Part shown: piece by piece, positions 9,610 to 18,434 of the stretch
How positions within the stretch are numbered: the first letter of the stretch is position 1
Layout of the letters: each line of letters begins with the position of its first letter
Source of the DNA: Formosa sp. Hel3_A1_48
Lineage (GTDB): Bacteria; Bacteroidota; Bacteroidia; Flavobacteriales; Flavobacteriaceae
Direction of reading: 5' to 3'
DNA length: 64,000 nt
NCBI RefSeq assembly: GCF_001735715.1
Contig: NZ_CP017259.1
Coordinates: 1,113,501 to 1,177,500 of the forward strand
Translations under genes and position numbers: made by a program
Notes under the pieces: model-generated
The model's input: only the letters and a program-made list of their open reading frames with translations
The model's database searches: none
What the model was told of the DNA's origin: nothing

Positions 9610-10032
9610 TTATTGAGTTTGAAAATGAATTTTAGTATTTACATTTGCAAACTTTCGAAACATTTCCATCACTCCACAATATTTTTCTACCGACAACTCA
9701 ACCGCACGTTTGTGTTTTTTTTCATCAATGTGTCTACCTGAAAAATAATAATCAACATCTACATTATGATAGTATTTGGGATGATCATCAGTAAGTTCAC
9801 CAACCACATCAATTTGCAGCCTGTAGTCTGTAATTTTCATCTTTTTAAGAATATCAACAATATCAATTCCCGAACAACCTGCAAGAGAAGATAACATCAT
9901 CGCTTTGGGCGAAAGCCCCTGCTGTCGAGCAATACCATGGTCTGTAGTATCCATAAGCACGGTATTACCACTTGGATTATCAGATTCAAAAAGCATCCTG
10001 CCTTTCCAATGCGTTGTCGTTTTGTGGGCCAT
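9610..10032 (-). CDS. OsmC family peroxidase-like protein
   Basis: This 140-residue OsmC/Ohr-fold protein starts at MAHKTTTHWKGRM; an ATG 14 codons upstream gives an atypical extension. Both redox cysteines of the family are present, in SLAGCSGIDIVDIL (about 58) and in EKYCGVMEMF (about 121). Family members reduce organic hydroperoxides using thiols in the cytoplasm. It is divergent from an AhpD-like gene across a 56-bp gap, so the two may share an oxidative-stress-responsive promoter region (inference). Confidence 0.85.
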   Translation of the reverse strand: MAHKTTTHWKGRMLFESDNPSGNTVLMDTTDHGIARQQGLSPKAMMLSSLAGCSGIDIVDILKKMKITDYRLQIDVVGELTDDHPKYYHNVDVDYYFSGRHIDEKKHKRAVELSVEKYCGVMEMFRKFANVNTKIHFQTQ

Positions 10033-10088
10033 AATAAAATTATTTTTTGTTACTTGTTCTATCAAAAATACCATTAAAAATTTAAAGT

Positions 10089-10679
10089 ATGCCTTTAGTC
10101 ACACCATTAAACCCAGAACATGATTTAGAAACTAAATCATTAGCAGATTTTTTTAATGAAACCTTAGGATTTTGTCCTAATTCGGTACTTACTATGCAGC
10201 ATCGCCCAGCAATTAGTAAAGCATTTATTAATTTAAACAAAGCCGTAATGGCCAATGAAGGGCGAGTTTCATCAGCGCTGAAGCGCATGATTGCATGGGT
10301 GAGTAGTAATGCTACAGGATGCCGATATTGTCAGGCTCATGCTATTCGAGCAGCAGAACGTTATGGTGCTGAAGAAGAACAATTAAATAATATTTGGAGC
10401 TACAAAACACACCCTTCGTTTAGCGAATCCGAACGTGTAGCATTGGACTTTAGTTTAGCAGCCTCTGTAATTCCAAATGCTGTGGATGATGCTCTTAAAA
10501 AACGATTGTACACCCATTGGGATGAAGGGGAGATTGTAGAAATGTTAGGGGTTATTTCATTGTTTGGTTACCTCAACCGTTGGAATGATTCAATGGGAAC
10601 AAAAATTGAAGATGGAGCTGTGGAAAGTGGGATGATGTACCTTGGGAAAAATGGCTGGAATAAGGGGAAACACCTCTAA
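10089..10679 (+). CDS. Carboxymuconolactone decarboxylase/AhpD-like protein
   Basis: This 196-residue all-alpha protein has the AhpD/CMD motif CRYCQAHAIR near residue 75, with the CxxC...H arrangement typical of alkylhydroperoxidase-like members (peroxidase-related family). Such proteins reduce peroxides or regenerate peroxiredoxins. Its position divergent from OsmC supports a peroxide-related role. It converges on rsmI with a 2-bp gap. Confidence 0.85.
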   Translation: MPLVTPLNPEHDLETKSLADFFNETLGFCPNSVLTMQHRPAISKAFINLNKAVMANEGRVSSALKRMIAWVSSNATGCRYCQAHAIRAAERYGAEEEQLNNIWSYKTHPSFSESERVALDFSLAASVIPNAVDDALKKRLYTHWDEGEIVEMLGVISLFGYLNRWNDSMGTKIEDGAVESGMMYLGKNGWNKGKHL

Positions 10680-10681
10680 AT

Positions 10682-11347
10682 TTATCGCCCAGAAATAACA
10701 ATTACAATCTCACCCTTTACAGCTGCCTTACTGTAATGGTCTAAGAGTTCTTTTGCTGTTCCTCTGCGGGTTTCCTCGAAAAGCTTAGTAAGCTCCCGAG
10801 AAATAGAAATTTGACGATCTTCCCCAAAAAATAAACAAATTTGCTCTAGGGTTTTGTTTAGTTTGTGTGGGCTTTCATACAACACTATTGTTCGTTCTTC
10901 TTCTGCTAAGAGTTTTAAGCGCGTTTGACGGCCTTTTTTAATGGGTAAAAATCCTTCAAAGATAAAGCGATCATTGGGAAGGCCTGAGTTTACAAGTGCG
11001 GGTACAAATGCTGTAGCGCCTGGCAAACACTCCACGGGAATTTGTTCGGCCACGCAAGCGCGAGTAAGTAGAAATCCGGGGTCTGAAATAGCAGGTGTCC
11101 CTGCATCACTTATCAATGCAATTTCAAATCCAGATTTTAATTTTTCTATGATACGGTCCAGTATTTTATGCTCGTTGTGCATATGATAGGATTGCATCGG
11201 GGTCGATATTTCGAAGTGCTTCAAAAGTTTTCCTGATGTTCTGGTGTCCTCGGCTAAAATTAAATCCACAGATTTTAGTGTAGAAATTGCACGTAATGTG
11301 ATGTCCTCCAAATTACCAATAGGTGTTGGTACGATGAATAGCTTCAT
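10682..11347 (-). CDS. rsmI: 16S rRNA (cytidine-1402-2'-O)-methyltransferase RsmI
   Basis: This 221-residue tetrapyrrole-methylase-fold SAM enzyme has IVPTPIGNLEDIT at the N-terminus, AEDTRTSGKLLKHF near 33, SDAGTPAISDPG near 83, LPGATAFVPALV and FEGFLPIKKG. It methylates the 2'-OH of C1402 of 16S rRNA. The short form without the extra C-terminal domain of the E. coli protein is usual in Bacteroidota. I chose the ATG at 11347 over a GTG two codons upstream because MKLFIVPTPIGNL matches the family start. Confidence 0.95.
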   Translation of the reverse strand: MKLFIVPTPIGNLEDITLRAISTLKSVDLILAEDTRTSGKLLKHFEISTPMQSYHMHNEHKILDRIIEKLKSGFEIALISDAGTPAISDPGFLLTRACVAEQIPVECLPGATAFVPALVNSGLPNDRFIFEGFLPIKKGRQTRLKLLAEEERTIVLYESPHKLNKTLEQICLFFGEDRQISISRELTKLFEETRRGTAKELLDHYSKAAVKGEIVIVISGR

Positions 11348-11364
11348 GAACACAAGTTTATAAC

Positions 11365-11372
11365 CAAAGGTA
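11365..11372 (-). promoter_or_regulatory. Candidate -7 element for rsmI
   Basis: On the minus strand TACCTTTG fits the Bacteroidota -7 consensus TAnnTTTG and lies 18 bp before the rsmI ATG. A matching -33 TTTG at the usual 19-21 bp distance is not visible, so the call is weak. Confidence 0.3.
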
Positions 11373-11499
11373 CAATGTTTTTAAAAAAATAGATTTGTTT
11401 TTAAGGATTATAAATCAATTCAATAATTTATTTTTGTTAAAAACCACAACTATGAATCGAAAATCACTTAATCCACGTAAATAAATATTTATATTCTTT

Positions 11500-12162
11500 T
11501 CAAGAAGAAATTACGATAAAATCTTTAAGGTAAAAAGGCTCAAAATAAGCTACATCTTCGAACTCTTGTTTTTTAAACTTACAATAGGAAAGATGGCACA
11601 TTTGTTCCGCTGAGGGAAGTTGAGAATCAAAATGAGCATTTGGATGGTTGATGATTGCTTTAGTTTTTTCTACTCCGTTGCCAATAAAAAAAACAGCATT
11701 CTTTTGTAGTAAATTGCTGTATGAATTTTCATCTAAAATTTTAGCTGATGTGGTTTCAATAGATTTATATGTTTCGTCAAATACTGCAGAATACACTTCC
11801 ATTCTTCGAGCATCTAGCATTGGCACAATAAATCCCGATTTAGCTTCCGCTTTATGGGCGAGAACTTCTAGTGTAGGTACAGAAACTAGAGGAATTCCCA
11901 ATGCAAAACAAAGCCCTTTTGCGGCAGAAACGCCAATACGCAATCCGGTGTAAGACCCCGGGCCTTTACTCACTGCAACAGCATTAAGATCACTCCGCTT
12001 TACCCCAGCTGAGCTTAATACAGAATCAATATACACATGCAAGCGTTCTGCATGAGAATAGTTTAAACTATTGTCTTCTTTAAGAACTGTTAGTTTCCCA
12101 TCAACGGAAAGGGCTACCGAACAATTAGTAGTAGACGTTTCAATATTTAAAATATTGGCCAT
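11500..12162 (-). CDS. tsaB: tRNA threonylcarbamoyladenosine biosynthesis protein TsaB
   Basis: This 220-residue ASKHA-fold protein has NIETSTTNCSVALS at the N-terminus, NYSHAERLHVYIDSVL near 40, VSKGPGSYTGLRIGVSAAKG near 68 and PMLDARRMEVYSAV near 113, all diagnostic for TsaB. It forms the TsaBD(E) complex that makes t6A37 in ANN-decoding tRNAs. It begins directly after the stop of the TolC-like gene (12163), so it may be transcribed with the export operon. Confidence 0.95.
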   Translation of the reverse strand: MANILNIETSTTNCSVALSVDGKLTVLKEDNSLNYSHAERLHVYIDSVLSSAGVKRSDLNAVAVSKGPGSYTGLRIGVSAAKGLCFALGIPLVSVPTLEVLAHKAEAKSGFIVPMLDARRMEVYSAVFDETYKSIETTSAKILDENSYSNLLQKNAVFFIGNGVEKTKAIINHPNAHFDSQLPSAEQMCHLSYCKFKKQEFEDVAYFEPFYLKDFIVISS

Positions 12163-13476
12163 TTACAAATTTAATGGTTTCCCAAGATAAAAGTCAAGAA
12201 CTTTAGTTTTAAAAATGAAATCGTATTTGGCACGCACCAAACTAGACTGCGCATTGACCAACTGTGTTCTGTTTTGCTCCAGATCTAAAGAGTTGAGTAC
12301 GCCGATGTTATAGCGCTCTTGTGCGTTATCAAAAGAAAGTTGACGTGCAGCAACTGTTGTTTGTGCTGAGGTGAATGTTTTCAGCGCTGCTTTAGCATCA
12401 GTAAAAGCGCGCTGTATGTTGACCTCGAGGTCTAATTTTGCTTGCTCTAAAGCCAATTTTCTATTCTCTACTTGTATGGAAGATTTTGACAAAGCTGTCT
12501 TGTTTTGAAATCGCGAAAAAATTGGAATATTTAAATTTAAAGACAGGCTGTGTCCTTTATTGTCATTAATTTGTTGAAAAAATGAATTGTCGGAAGATAA
12601 ATTAGAAAAGTTTGCTCCAGTGTTGAGCCCATAGCTAAAACTGAGTGTAGGATAAAATCCACTTTTAGAAATTTCGACACCAAGCTCAGCAGATTCAATA
12701 TTTTTTTTGGCGACCCTAATTTCGCTTCTGTTTTCAAACGCATAATTCAATATTGGGCGTACATCACTGTACATAAGCAACTCCGAAGGGGCATCCAAAT
12801 CAATGATTTCTACATCAAAACCATCAAAGGAAACTTGTAATGTTTGTGCTAATGACAAAAGCGCAAGTGTAGAGCTATTTTCGGCTACTGTCAAGTTTTG
12901 TTCGTCATTTGCAAGAGTAGCCTCAGCATCAAAAATATTAGCCTCTGGCTGTGTCCCTGCTTGAACAAGAGCTTTGACGCGCTCCAATTGTTCTAGTGAA
13001 AAATTATACTGTGCTTGCGCAATGGATAGATTTTCCTTGTTCAGTAAAACGTTTAAATATGAGTTTACAACACTTAAAGCAACATTGTCTTTGATCCTAT
13101 TAAACTCTTCAAGATTTGCTTCTTTGTTAATTAGAGCCTGCTTGTAAATATTAGTGTTGCGAAATCCATTAAAGACCGTTTGTGAGACATTTAAACTCAA
13201 ATTTGTTGAATGAAAAGTTCGGTCTACAAAATTTCCATCAAAAACCTCAACATTCCCCAAATTAAGACGCTGAGAAGTATTTGCCCCAAGTGCCGGTAAG
13301 AAATTTCCTTTGGCTGCAATAATATCTTGATCATTTGTCAACAAGTTATTTTGACTTTGTTTAACTGAAATATTGTTCTCCAAAGCATGAGTAATACACT
13401 CTTGTAGTGTCCACTGTTTTTGAGCAGAGCTAATGAACGAACCTAAAAAACAAAAGAATAGGAGTAGTTGTTTCAT
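12163..13476 (-). CDS. TolC family outer-membrane efflux protein
   Basis: This 437-residue protein starts at MKQLLLFFCFLGSFISSAQ (signal peptide); the longer open frame begins 41 codons upstream inside the HlyD gene and lacks a signal at its start. Two outer-membrane-efflux repeats are seen: KQWTLQECITHALENN at the mature N-terminus, and long heptad-like helices with LNVSQTVFNG and LNLNIPIF as the barrel strands. It is the exit duct for the export system encoded just upstream. Confidence 0.9.
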   Translation of the reverse strand: MKQLLLFFCFLGSFISSAQKQWTLQECITHALENNISVKQSQNNLLTNDQDIIAAKGNFLPALGANTSQRLNLGNVEVFDGNFVDRTFHSTNLSLNVSQTVFNGFRNTNIYKQALINKEANLEEFNRIKDNVALSVVNSYLNVLLNKENLSIAQAQYNFSLEQLERVKALVQAGTQPEANIFDAEATLANDEQNLTVAENSSTLALLSLAQTLQVSFDGFDVEIIDLDAPSELLMYSDVRPILNYAFENRSEIRVAKKNIESAELGVEISKSGFYPTLSFSYGLNTGANFSNLSSDNSFFQQINDNKGHSLSLNLNIPIFSRFQNKTALSKSSIQVENRKLALEQAKLDLEVNIQRAFTDAKAALKTFTSAQTTVAARQLSFDNAQERYNIGVLNSLDLEQNRTQLVNAQSSLVRAKYDFIFKTKVLDFYLGKPLNL

Positions 13477-13498
13477 GTTTTTGTTTTGTATTTGATTA

Positions 13499-14629
13499 CT
13501 AATCATTTTCATCTTCGGATTCGTCTTCATCTGATTCTTCAAAAGTTTTATTCCAAATTTTGATCCTGTCTGCTTCGTCCAGACCCTCTGTAATTTCAAT
13601 ATTTATTCCGTCCGAGATCCCAATTTCAACATTTTTTGTTCTAAAGGAACCATCATTAGTCAGGAGTTCAACAAAAGGCTTTTCGGTAATTCTATTGAAT
13701 TGTAATAAGGCTTCTCTAATGACTAAAATACTGTCTTTACTTTCCACCTCAATTTCTGCGTTTGCGCTATAGCCTGCACGAATCTTATTGCTGGATTCTA
13801 CAGTAACATCGGCCTTAATCACAAACTGAACTGCACCACTTTCCTCAACCCCTTTTGGAGCAACAAAAGTTAGTTTTGCTGGAAATTCTTTTTCGTTAAT
13901 TGCGCCCAGAATTACTTTTATTTCTTTGCCTTCTTCCAGCTTGCCCACTTCTGATTCGTCTACTTTGCCTTCAAAAATCATTTTGCTCATGTCTGCAACC
14001 GTCGCAATTGTTGTCCCTGCATTAAAGTTGTTACTCTGAATAACTTGATCGCCTTCACGAACTGGTATTTCTAAAATAGTCCCAGGGATTTGTGCCACAA
14101 TATTGGTATTTGCAGATCCGCCTCCGGAAATAGAGCCTTGGCGAATAATCTGGTAATCGTTTTGGGCTTGTGTGTAATTTTCTTGCGCTTGGTTGAGGCT
14201 CAATTCATTATTTTCAAAATCTTGGCGCGAGATCACCCCCTTTTCATAAAGACTTTTGTTTCGGTCAAATAAAGTTTTTGCATTATCATAAGAAAACTTT
14301 GCTGTTTTAATACGACTTTGTGCACTAACCAAGGATTGCTCATTGGGGACAACACGAATCTTCGCAATCAAATCTCCTTTTTGAACTAAATCTCCTTCTT
14401 CAACTAGAATTTTATCTACTATTCCAGAAATTTGAGGTTTAAGTTCAATTTCCTCCTCGGGGTTTAACTTACCTGTAGCCACGATTTTGGTGTCGAGTGT
14501 CGTATAAAACGGAAGTTCTGTTTCATAATCTACAACATCCTCTGTATTAGAGTCCTTAAAGTATTTAAGTACGACGACTAAAAGTAGCAGCAATACGATG
14601 CCTAAAATAATTTTTACTGTTTTATTCAT
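13499..14629 (-). CDS. HlyD/MacA family periplasmic adaptor
   Basis: This 376-residue protein has an N-terminal membrane anchor (residues 5-25), then a lipoyl-like half (GKLNPEEEIELKPQISGIVDKILVEEGD), a coiled-coil hairpin about 110-165, the second lipoyl half (QIPGTILEIPVREGD) and beta-barrel domains, ending in an acidic tail (EESDEDESEDEND). It links the inner-membrane ABC permeases to the TolC duct, as in MacAB-TolC. It lies 13 bp after the permease gene. The substrate is unknown. Confidence 0.9.
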   Translation of the reverse strand: MNKTVKIILGIVLLLLLVVVLKYFKDSNTEDVVDYETELPFYTTLDTKIVATGKLNPEEEIELKPQISGIVDKILVEEGDLVQKGDLIAKIRVVPNEQSLVSAQSRIKTAKFSYDNAKTLFDRNKSLYEKGVISRQDFENNELSLNQAQENYTQAQNDYQIIRQGSISGGGSANTNIVAQIPGTILEIPVREGDQVIQSNNFNAGTTIATVADMSKMIFEGKVDESEVGKLEEGKEIKVILGAINEKEFPAKLTFVAPKGVEESGAVQFVIKADVTVESSNKIRAGYSANAEIEVESKDSILVIREALLQFNRITEKPFVELLTNDGSFRTKNVEIGISDGINIEITEGLDEADRIKIWNKTFEESDEDESEDEND

Positions 14630-14642
14630 TGTTTTAATTTAT

Positions 14643-15884
14643 TTATTCTTCTCTTAATGCTTCTATCGGTTTTACACTAGTTGCTTTGAAAGCAGGGATC
14701 AAACCAATTAATGTGCCTAAAATAACTAATATAATTAGAGCTATAAATACAACGGAAATGGAAACTGATGCATTTACTAAAGTAGCATCATCACCCTGTC
14801 CCCAAGCTCTATCGATAAAAATCAATATCCATCCGCCTGAAATAATTCCTAATAGCCCAGACATTATAGTCAAAAACACGGCTTCAACAACAATTTGACG
14901 TTTAATTTCGAATGGTGTTGCCCCCAGTGCTCGGCGTACGCCTATTTCCTTGGTGCGCTCTTTAACTGTAATGAGTAGTATGTTTCCAATAGCAAAAACA
15001 CCCGCGATTAGGGTCGCTATTCCTACAAACCAAGTTAGAAATTGCATACCCGTTAAAAACCCTGTAACCTTCGCAAACTCTTTCCCCAAATTGAAACTCC
15101 CAAACGCGCGCTTATCTCTTGGATGAATCTTGTTCAAGTTGCGCAAAAGAAGTTTTGTGTCTGCTTCAATTTGTTTGATGTTATATTCTGGTTTTCCGGT
15201 TATGACCATCCATCCTATATTATCACCTTGATTATAGATTTGTTGAAAGGTTGTAAAAGGGATGTGCACATCGCTTGATGGCCCCATGTTAACGTTCCCA
15301 TTTTGAAAAACCCCAATAATTGTAAAGTTGATGCTATTCATTTGCACATAAGCCCCTATGGGGTTCTCGTCCTTCTCAAAAAGTTGCTTATAAATATCCT
15401 CCGAAATAACTGCTACTTTTTTGTTGAGATTAATGTCATTTTGATTGATAAAACGCCCCTCAATCATCTTCTTTTTTTGAATTTGATCAAGCAAAGGGTA
15501 ATCGCCATTTACGCTAAAATTTCCAGATAAAAAGTTGCGTACAACTAAAGCTTGATTTCTGTTTCTAGGGACTACAAACTCAATCCCCTCTATATTGTCT
15601 TTAATTTTATCAACGTGAGATAGTTTTAGGCGTACCCTTTTTCCTTCTTGAAATCCTTTGAAAGGCATACTTGTACTTTGTCCCCAAACAAATACACTGT
15701 TAGTTGCAAAATCGCCAAAAATACGATTAAAGGAATTCTCCATTCCTTTTGCAGCGCCCAAAAGAGCAATAAGCAATAAAATCCCCCACCAAACACCCAC
15801 CATAGTGATGCCTGTACGAAGCTTATTTTTGCTCATACTGTCGTAGACTTCTTGCCAGGTATCTCTTTCAAATAAAAATTTCAT
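14643..15884 (-). CDS. MacB-like ABC transporter permease (second copy)
   Basis: This 413-residue protein is of the MacB_PCD + FtsX type: one N-terminal helix (about 25-45), a periplasmic domain of about 200 residues, then three C-terminal helices (about 285-310, 335-360, 370-395) with the FtsX signature RTKEIGVRRALGATPFEIKRQI, and ending PIEALREE. The ATPase is a separate gene upstream. It is paralogous to the next upstream permease, so the transporter is probably a heterodimer. Confidence 0.9.
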   Translation of the reverse strand: MKFLFERDTWQEVYDSMSKNKLRTGITMVGVWWGILLLIALLGAAKGMENSFNRIFGDFATNSVFVWGQSTSMPFKGFQEGKRVRLKLSHVDKIKDNIEGIEFVVPRNRNQALVVRNFLSGNFSVNGDYPLLDQIQKKKMIEGRFINQNDINLNKKVAVISEDIYKQLFEKDENPIGAYVQMNSINFTIIGVFQNGNVNMGPSSDVHIPFTTFQQIYNQGDNIGWMVITGKPEYNIKQIEADTKLLLRNLNKIHPRDKRAFGSFNLGKEFAKVTGFLTGMQFLTWFVGIATLIAGVFAIGNILLITVKERTKEIGVRRALGATPFEIKRQIVVEAVFLTIMSGLLGIISGGWILIFIDRAWGQGDDATLVNASVSISVVFIALIILVILGTLIGLIPAFKATSVKPIEALREE

Positions 15885-15888
15885 AATA

Positions 15889-17118
15889 CTAGTCGTCTCT
15901 TAGTGCTACTATTGGTTTTATTTTAGATGCTTTTTTGGCTGGTATATAGCCTGCTATTGTACCAGCAGCAATTAGGGTTATAGTCGCAGCAATAACAAGC
16001 GATCGGCTGACGCTCGGGTCAGTTATAAAATAGCTTTTTAGACTTGGTCCAGCCCATTCCAAAACCCCAACCCCTGCCAGCAATCCAACATAGCCTGCAA
16101 TAGTTGTTACTACTACAGATTCGACCAAAATAATTGCAATTATTGCTTTTGGTGAAGCTCCTAATGCTTTCCTAATACCTATTTCTTTAGTGCGTTCTTT
16201 GACAATAAAAATCATGATATTACTAATCCCAACAACGCCTGCAATAAGTGTCCCCATGCCTATAATTAAAATCAAAATTCCTAATACAGAAGTCATTTGA
16301 TTAATCCCTTTGTTTTGCATAGCCATATTGAAAACACGGATAGCACGCTGATCATTTTTAGCCACAGTAAAACGCTCTTTTAATTTTTTTTCTAAGGCTA
16401 CACTAAAATCAATCGCTTGATCGTAATTATATTGGGGATTATAGGTTAAATTTATTTGATCCACATAATCATTATTTCCATAAAGCTGTTGGGCCGTTGA
16501 AAGGGGCATATGAATTAGTCGTTCTTCGTCATCACCGCCGTCATCAATATAGGTCCCCACGACTTTATACATAATACCGCTTAAGTTTAAGTATTTGCCA
16601 ATTGGATCTTCGCTCAAAAATAAATCCTCGCGTACTAAATCTCCAATGATTATAACTTTATTGGCCATTTTCATGTCGCGTTGATTGATGTAACGCCCAT
16701 GAGTTACTTTAGTTTTTTCAACATATTTATTGTCGGGATGAACTGCTCGAACAGAGTAGCTGTTTTTTTCGTTTTTATAGTTAGCCAACACATTTCGGTA
16801 AACACGGGAGGTTATAAATTCTATACTTGGATCAAAATCAGATTTTATATAGTCATAATCTTGGTTTTTGAATTGTATACGGCGGCCTGTTTGAAGGCCT
16901 TTGTTGGCTTTAGTTGTTCTTCCAGAACGAATATACACTGCATTAGCGGCATCATCTACAAATGCCTTAGAGAAGGTGTTGTTTAGCCCATTAGCTAACC
17001 CAAAGAGAATAGTGAAAAGTAAAATAGCAAACGCCACCGTGAAGCCAGAAAGAAGACTTCGGGTTCTGTTTTTATTTATGCTTTGAAATATTTCGCGCCA
17101 AAGGTCTATATCAAACAT
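15889..17118 (-). CDS. MacB-like ABC transporter permease (first copy)
   Basis: This 409-residue permease has the same plan as the following gene: a single N-terminal helix, a periplasmic MacB-type domain, and FtsX helices with RTKEIGIRKALGASPKAIIAII and a C-terminal PIVALRDD. Its start overlaps the ATPase stop by 8 bp and its stop lies 4 bp before the second permease, so the operon is tightly packed. It is likely to act as a heterodimer with the second permease in efflux or lipoprotein/peptide export. Confidence 0.9.
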   Translation of the reverse strand: MFDIDLWREIFQSINKNRTRSLLSGFTVAFAILLFTILFGLANGLNNTFSKAFVDDAANAVYIRSGRTTKANKGLQTGRRIQFKNQDYDYIKSDFDPSIEFITSRVYRNVLANYKNEKNSYSVRAVHPDNKYVEKTKVTHGRYINQRDMKMANKVIIIGDLVREDLFLSEDPIGKYLNLSGIMYKVVGTYIDDGGDDEERLIHMPLSTAQQLYGNNDYVDQINLTYNPQYNYDQAIDFSVALEKKLKERFTVAKNDQRAIRVFNMAMQNKGINQMTSVLGILILIIGMGTLIAGVVGISNIMIFIVKERTKEIGIRKALGASPKAIIAIILVESVVVTTIAGYVGLLAGVGVLEWAGPSLKSYFITDPSVSRSLVIAATITLIAAGTIAGYIPAKKASKIKPIVALRDD

Positions 17119-17812
17119 CGACTGTTGCTCTTACCTGTTTCACTAAGTTGTCTTCCGTAATGACTCCGTCTTTCAAACGTACAATTCGTTTACACATGGC
17201 GGCAATATCTCGTTCATGAGTAACAATTAAGATAGTTTTACCTTCATCATTGAGTTGCTGTAAAAATGCCATTATATCGTAGGAGGTTGTTGTATCTAAA
17301 GCACCTGTTGGCTCATCTGCTAAAAGCAGTTTAGGCTCAGAGGCTAAAGCTCTGGCAATAGCCACTCTCTGTTTTTGACCTCCGGAAAGTTCACTAGGCA
17401 AATGAGTTGCCCAATCTAAAAGACCAACTTTTTGTAAGTGAAATTTGGCTTTTTCTTGGCGCTTTTTTCGCTTCAACCCTTGATAATACAAGGGCAATGC
17501 AACGTTTTCTAAAGCATTTTTATAATTTATTAGATTGAAGGATTGAAAGATAAATCCCAAGAATTTATTTCTATAAACAGCAGCTTTTTTTTCCGTTAAA
17601 TTTTTAATAGGAACATCGTCCAAAATATAATCTCCCTCATCGGCTTCATCTAACATCCCAATGATGTTTAATAATGTTGACTTCCCTGAACCAGAAGAGC
17701 CCATGATAGCTACCATTTCTCCTTTGTCAACAAAAAGATCAATACCTTTTAAAACATGAAGACTAGAATCTCCAATAGGATATGATTTGTGAAGCTTTTG
17801 AATTTTTAACAT
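17111..17812 (-). CDS. ABC transporter ATP-binding protein (MacB/LolD type)
   Basis: This 233-residue nucleotide-binding domain has Walker A GSSGSGKST near 38, Q-loop FIFQSFNLI near 92, signature LSGGQKQR near 142, Walker B LLLADEPTGALD near 160 and the switch His in IVTHERD. It powers the two permeases encoded downstream. It is the first gene of the operon ATPase-permease-permease-adaptor-TolC, followed by tsaB. A divergent XRE-type regulator gene lies about 185 bp away and is a candidate regulator. Confidence 0.93.
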   Translation of the reverse strand: MLKIQKLHKSYPIGDSSLHVLKGIDLFVDKGEMVAIMGSSGSGKSTLLNIIGMLDEADEGDYILDDVPIKNLTEKKAAVYRNKFLGFIFQSFNLINYKNALENVALPLYYQGLKRKKRQEKAKFHLQKVGLLDWATHLPSELSGGQKQRVAIARALASEPKLLLADEPTGALDTTTSYDIMAFLQQLNDEGKTILIVTHERDIAAMCKRIVRLKDGVITEDNLVKQVRATVDV

Positions 17813-17885
17813 GTGCTATTATTCATTTTTAATATTAATAAGACGAGTTCTGATATATTTTGTTACAATTAATACTGAAAAAATG

Positions 17886-17903
17886 CGCCATTGAACGATG
17901 GCG
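17886..17903. promoter_or_regulatory. Inverted repeat between export operon and XRE regulator
   Basis: CGCCAT-tgaacg-ATGGCG is a perfect 6-bp inverted repeat in the 184-bp gap between the divergent ABC-exporter operon and the XRE gene. It could be an operator for the regulator or an RNA hairpin in the regulator's leader. It is the only GC-rich palindrome in this AT-rich gap. Confidence 0.4.
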
Positions 17904-17996
17904 AACCCAATTTTTATTTATATTTATTTTGTCTTTATGTGCAAAGCCCCCGCAAATACAGACTTTAACAGAGTATCATTTATAAAACGCCTACTT

Positions 17997-18224
17997 ATGA
18001 CCTCAAAGCGATCAAAACAGTTCTTACTAAAAACCCTAGGCCAACGCATCAAAAATTTACGTAAAGAAAAAAACATGTCTCAGTACGTAGTGGCCAAAAA
18101 ATGCAATATGGACTTTGGAAGTTATTCAAACATCGAAAATGGAAAAAGGAACGTAACAGTATTCACCTTACAAAGAATAATAAAAGTGCTTAAAGTGCCC
18201 TTTCGTGAACTCTTTAATTTTTAG
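17997..18224 (+). CDS. XRE-type helix-turn-helix regulator
   Basis: This small (75-residue) HTH_3 protein starts MTSKRSKQFLLKTLGQRIKNL. The helix-turn-helix spans LRKEKNMSQYVVAKKCNMDFGSYSNIENGKR, followed by LQRIIKVLKVPFRELFNF, a near-complete Cro/CI-like domain with nothing else. The longer frame from 17898 would add a hydrophobic Cys-containing stretch and run through the inverted repeat, so I prefer the inner ATG. It lies divergent to the ABC export operon and may control it (inference). Its 3' end overlaps that of the convergent 72-aa gene by 11 bp. Confidence 0.8.
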   Translation: MTSKRSKQFLLKTLGQRIKNLRKEKNMSQYVVAKKCNMDFGSYSNIENGKRNVTVFTLQRIIKVLKVPFRELFNF

Positions 18225-18432
18225 AAGATTTTTTAACAAATCTGTATAAGATCAATGCCAATCCCCCAATAAGTACATAAGGGATTAGCATAAGGTATAC
18301 AATGCCATCATTCACCCCTTTGGCGGTGGCTTGTCCTGCCTCACTCTCAAGGACAGCTCTACACATGGCACATTGTGCACTGGAATAAGCAGTAAAACCG
18401 ACTGACAATATGATAACCCAAAACTTTTTCAA
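18214..18432 (-). CDS. Small cysteine-containing membrane protein of cox cluster
   Basis: This 72-residue protein uses a TTG start at 18432 (giving MKKFWVIILSVGFTAYSSAQ, a signal peptide); the longer ATG-started frame has an unnatural Cys-rich prefix inside the upstream gene. The mature part has CAMCRAVLESEAGQATAKGVN followed by one C-terminal helix (LMLIPYVLIGGLALILYRF). Similar small proteins follow DUF420 genes in other Flavobacteriaceae. The CxxC suggests metal (copper) or redox handling in cytochrome oxidase assembly (inference). Confidence 0.75.
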   Translation of the reverse strand: MKKFWVIILSVGFTAYSSAQCAMCRAVLESEAGQATAKGVNDGIVYLMLIPYVLIGGLALILYRFVKKSSKN

Positions 18433-18434
18433 AC

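Noticed and set aside
11452-11484. Ten-codon plus-strand frame (MNRKSLNPRK) with TAGATTTG upstream at 11390
   Set aside because: Too short to support, no -33 element, nothing downstream on the plus strand to regulate.
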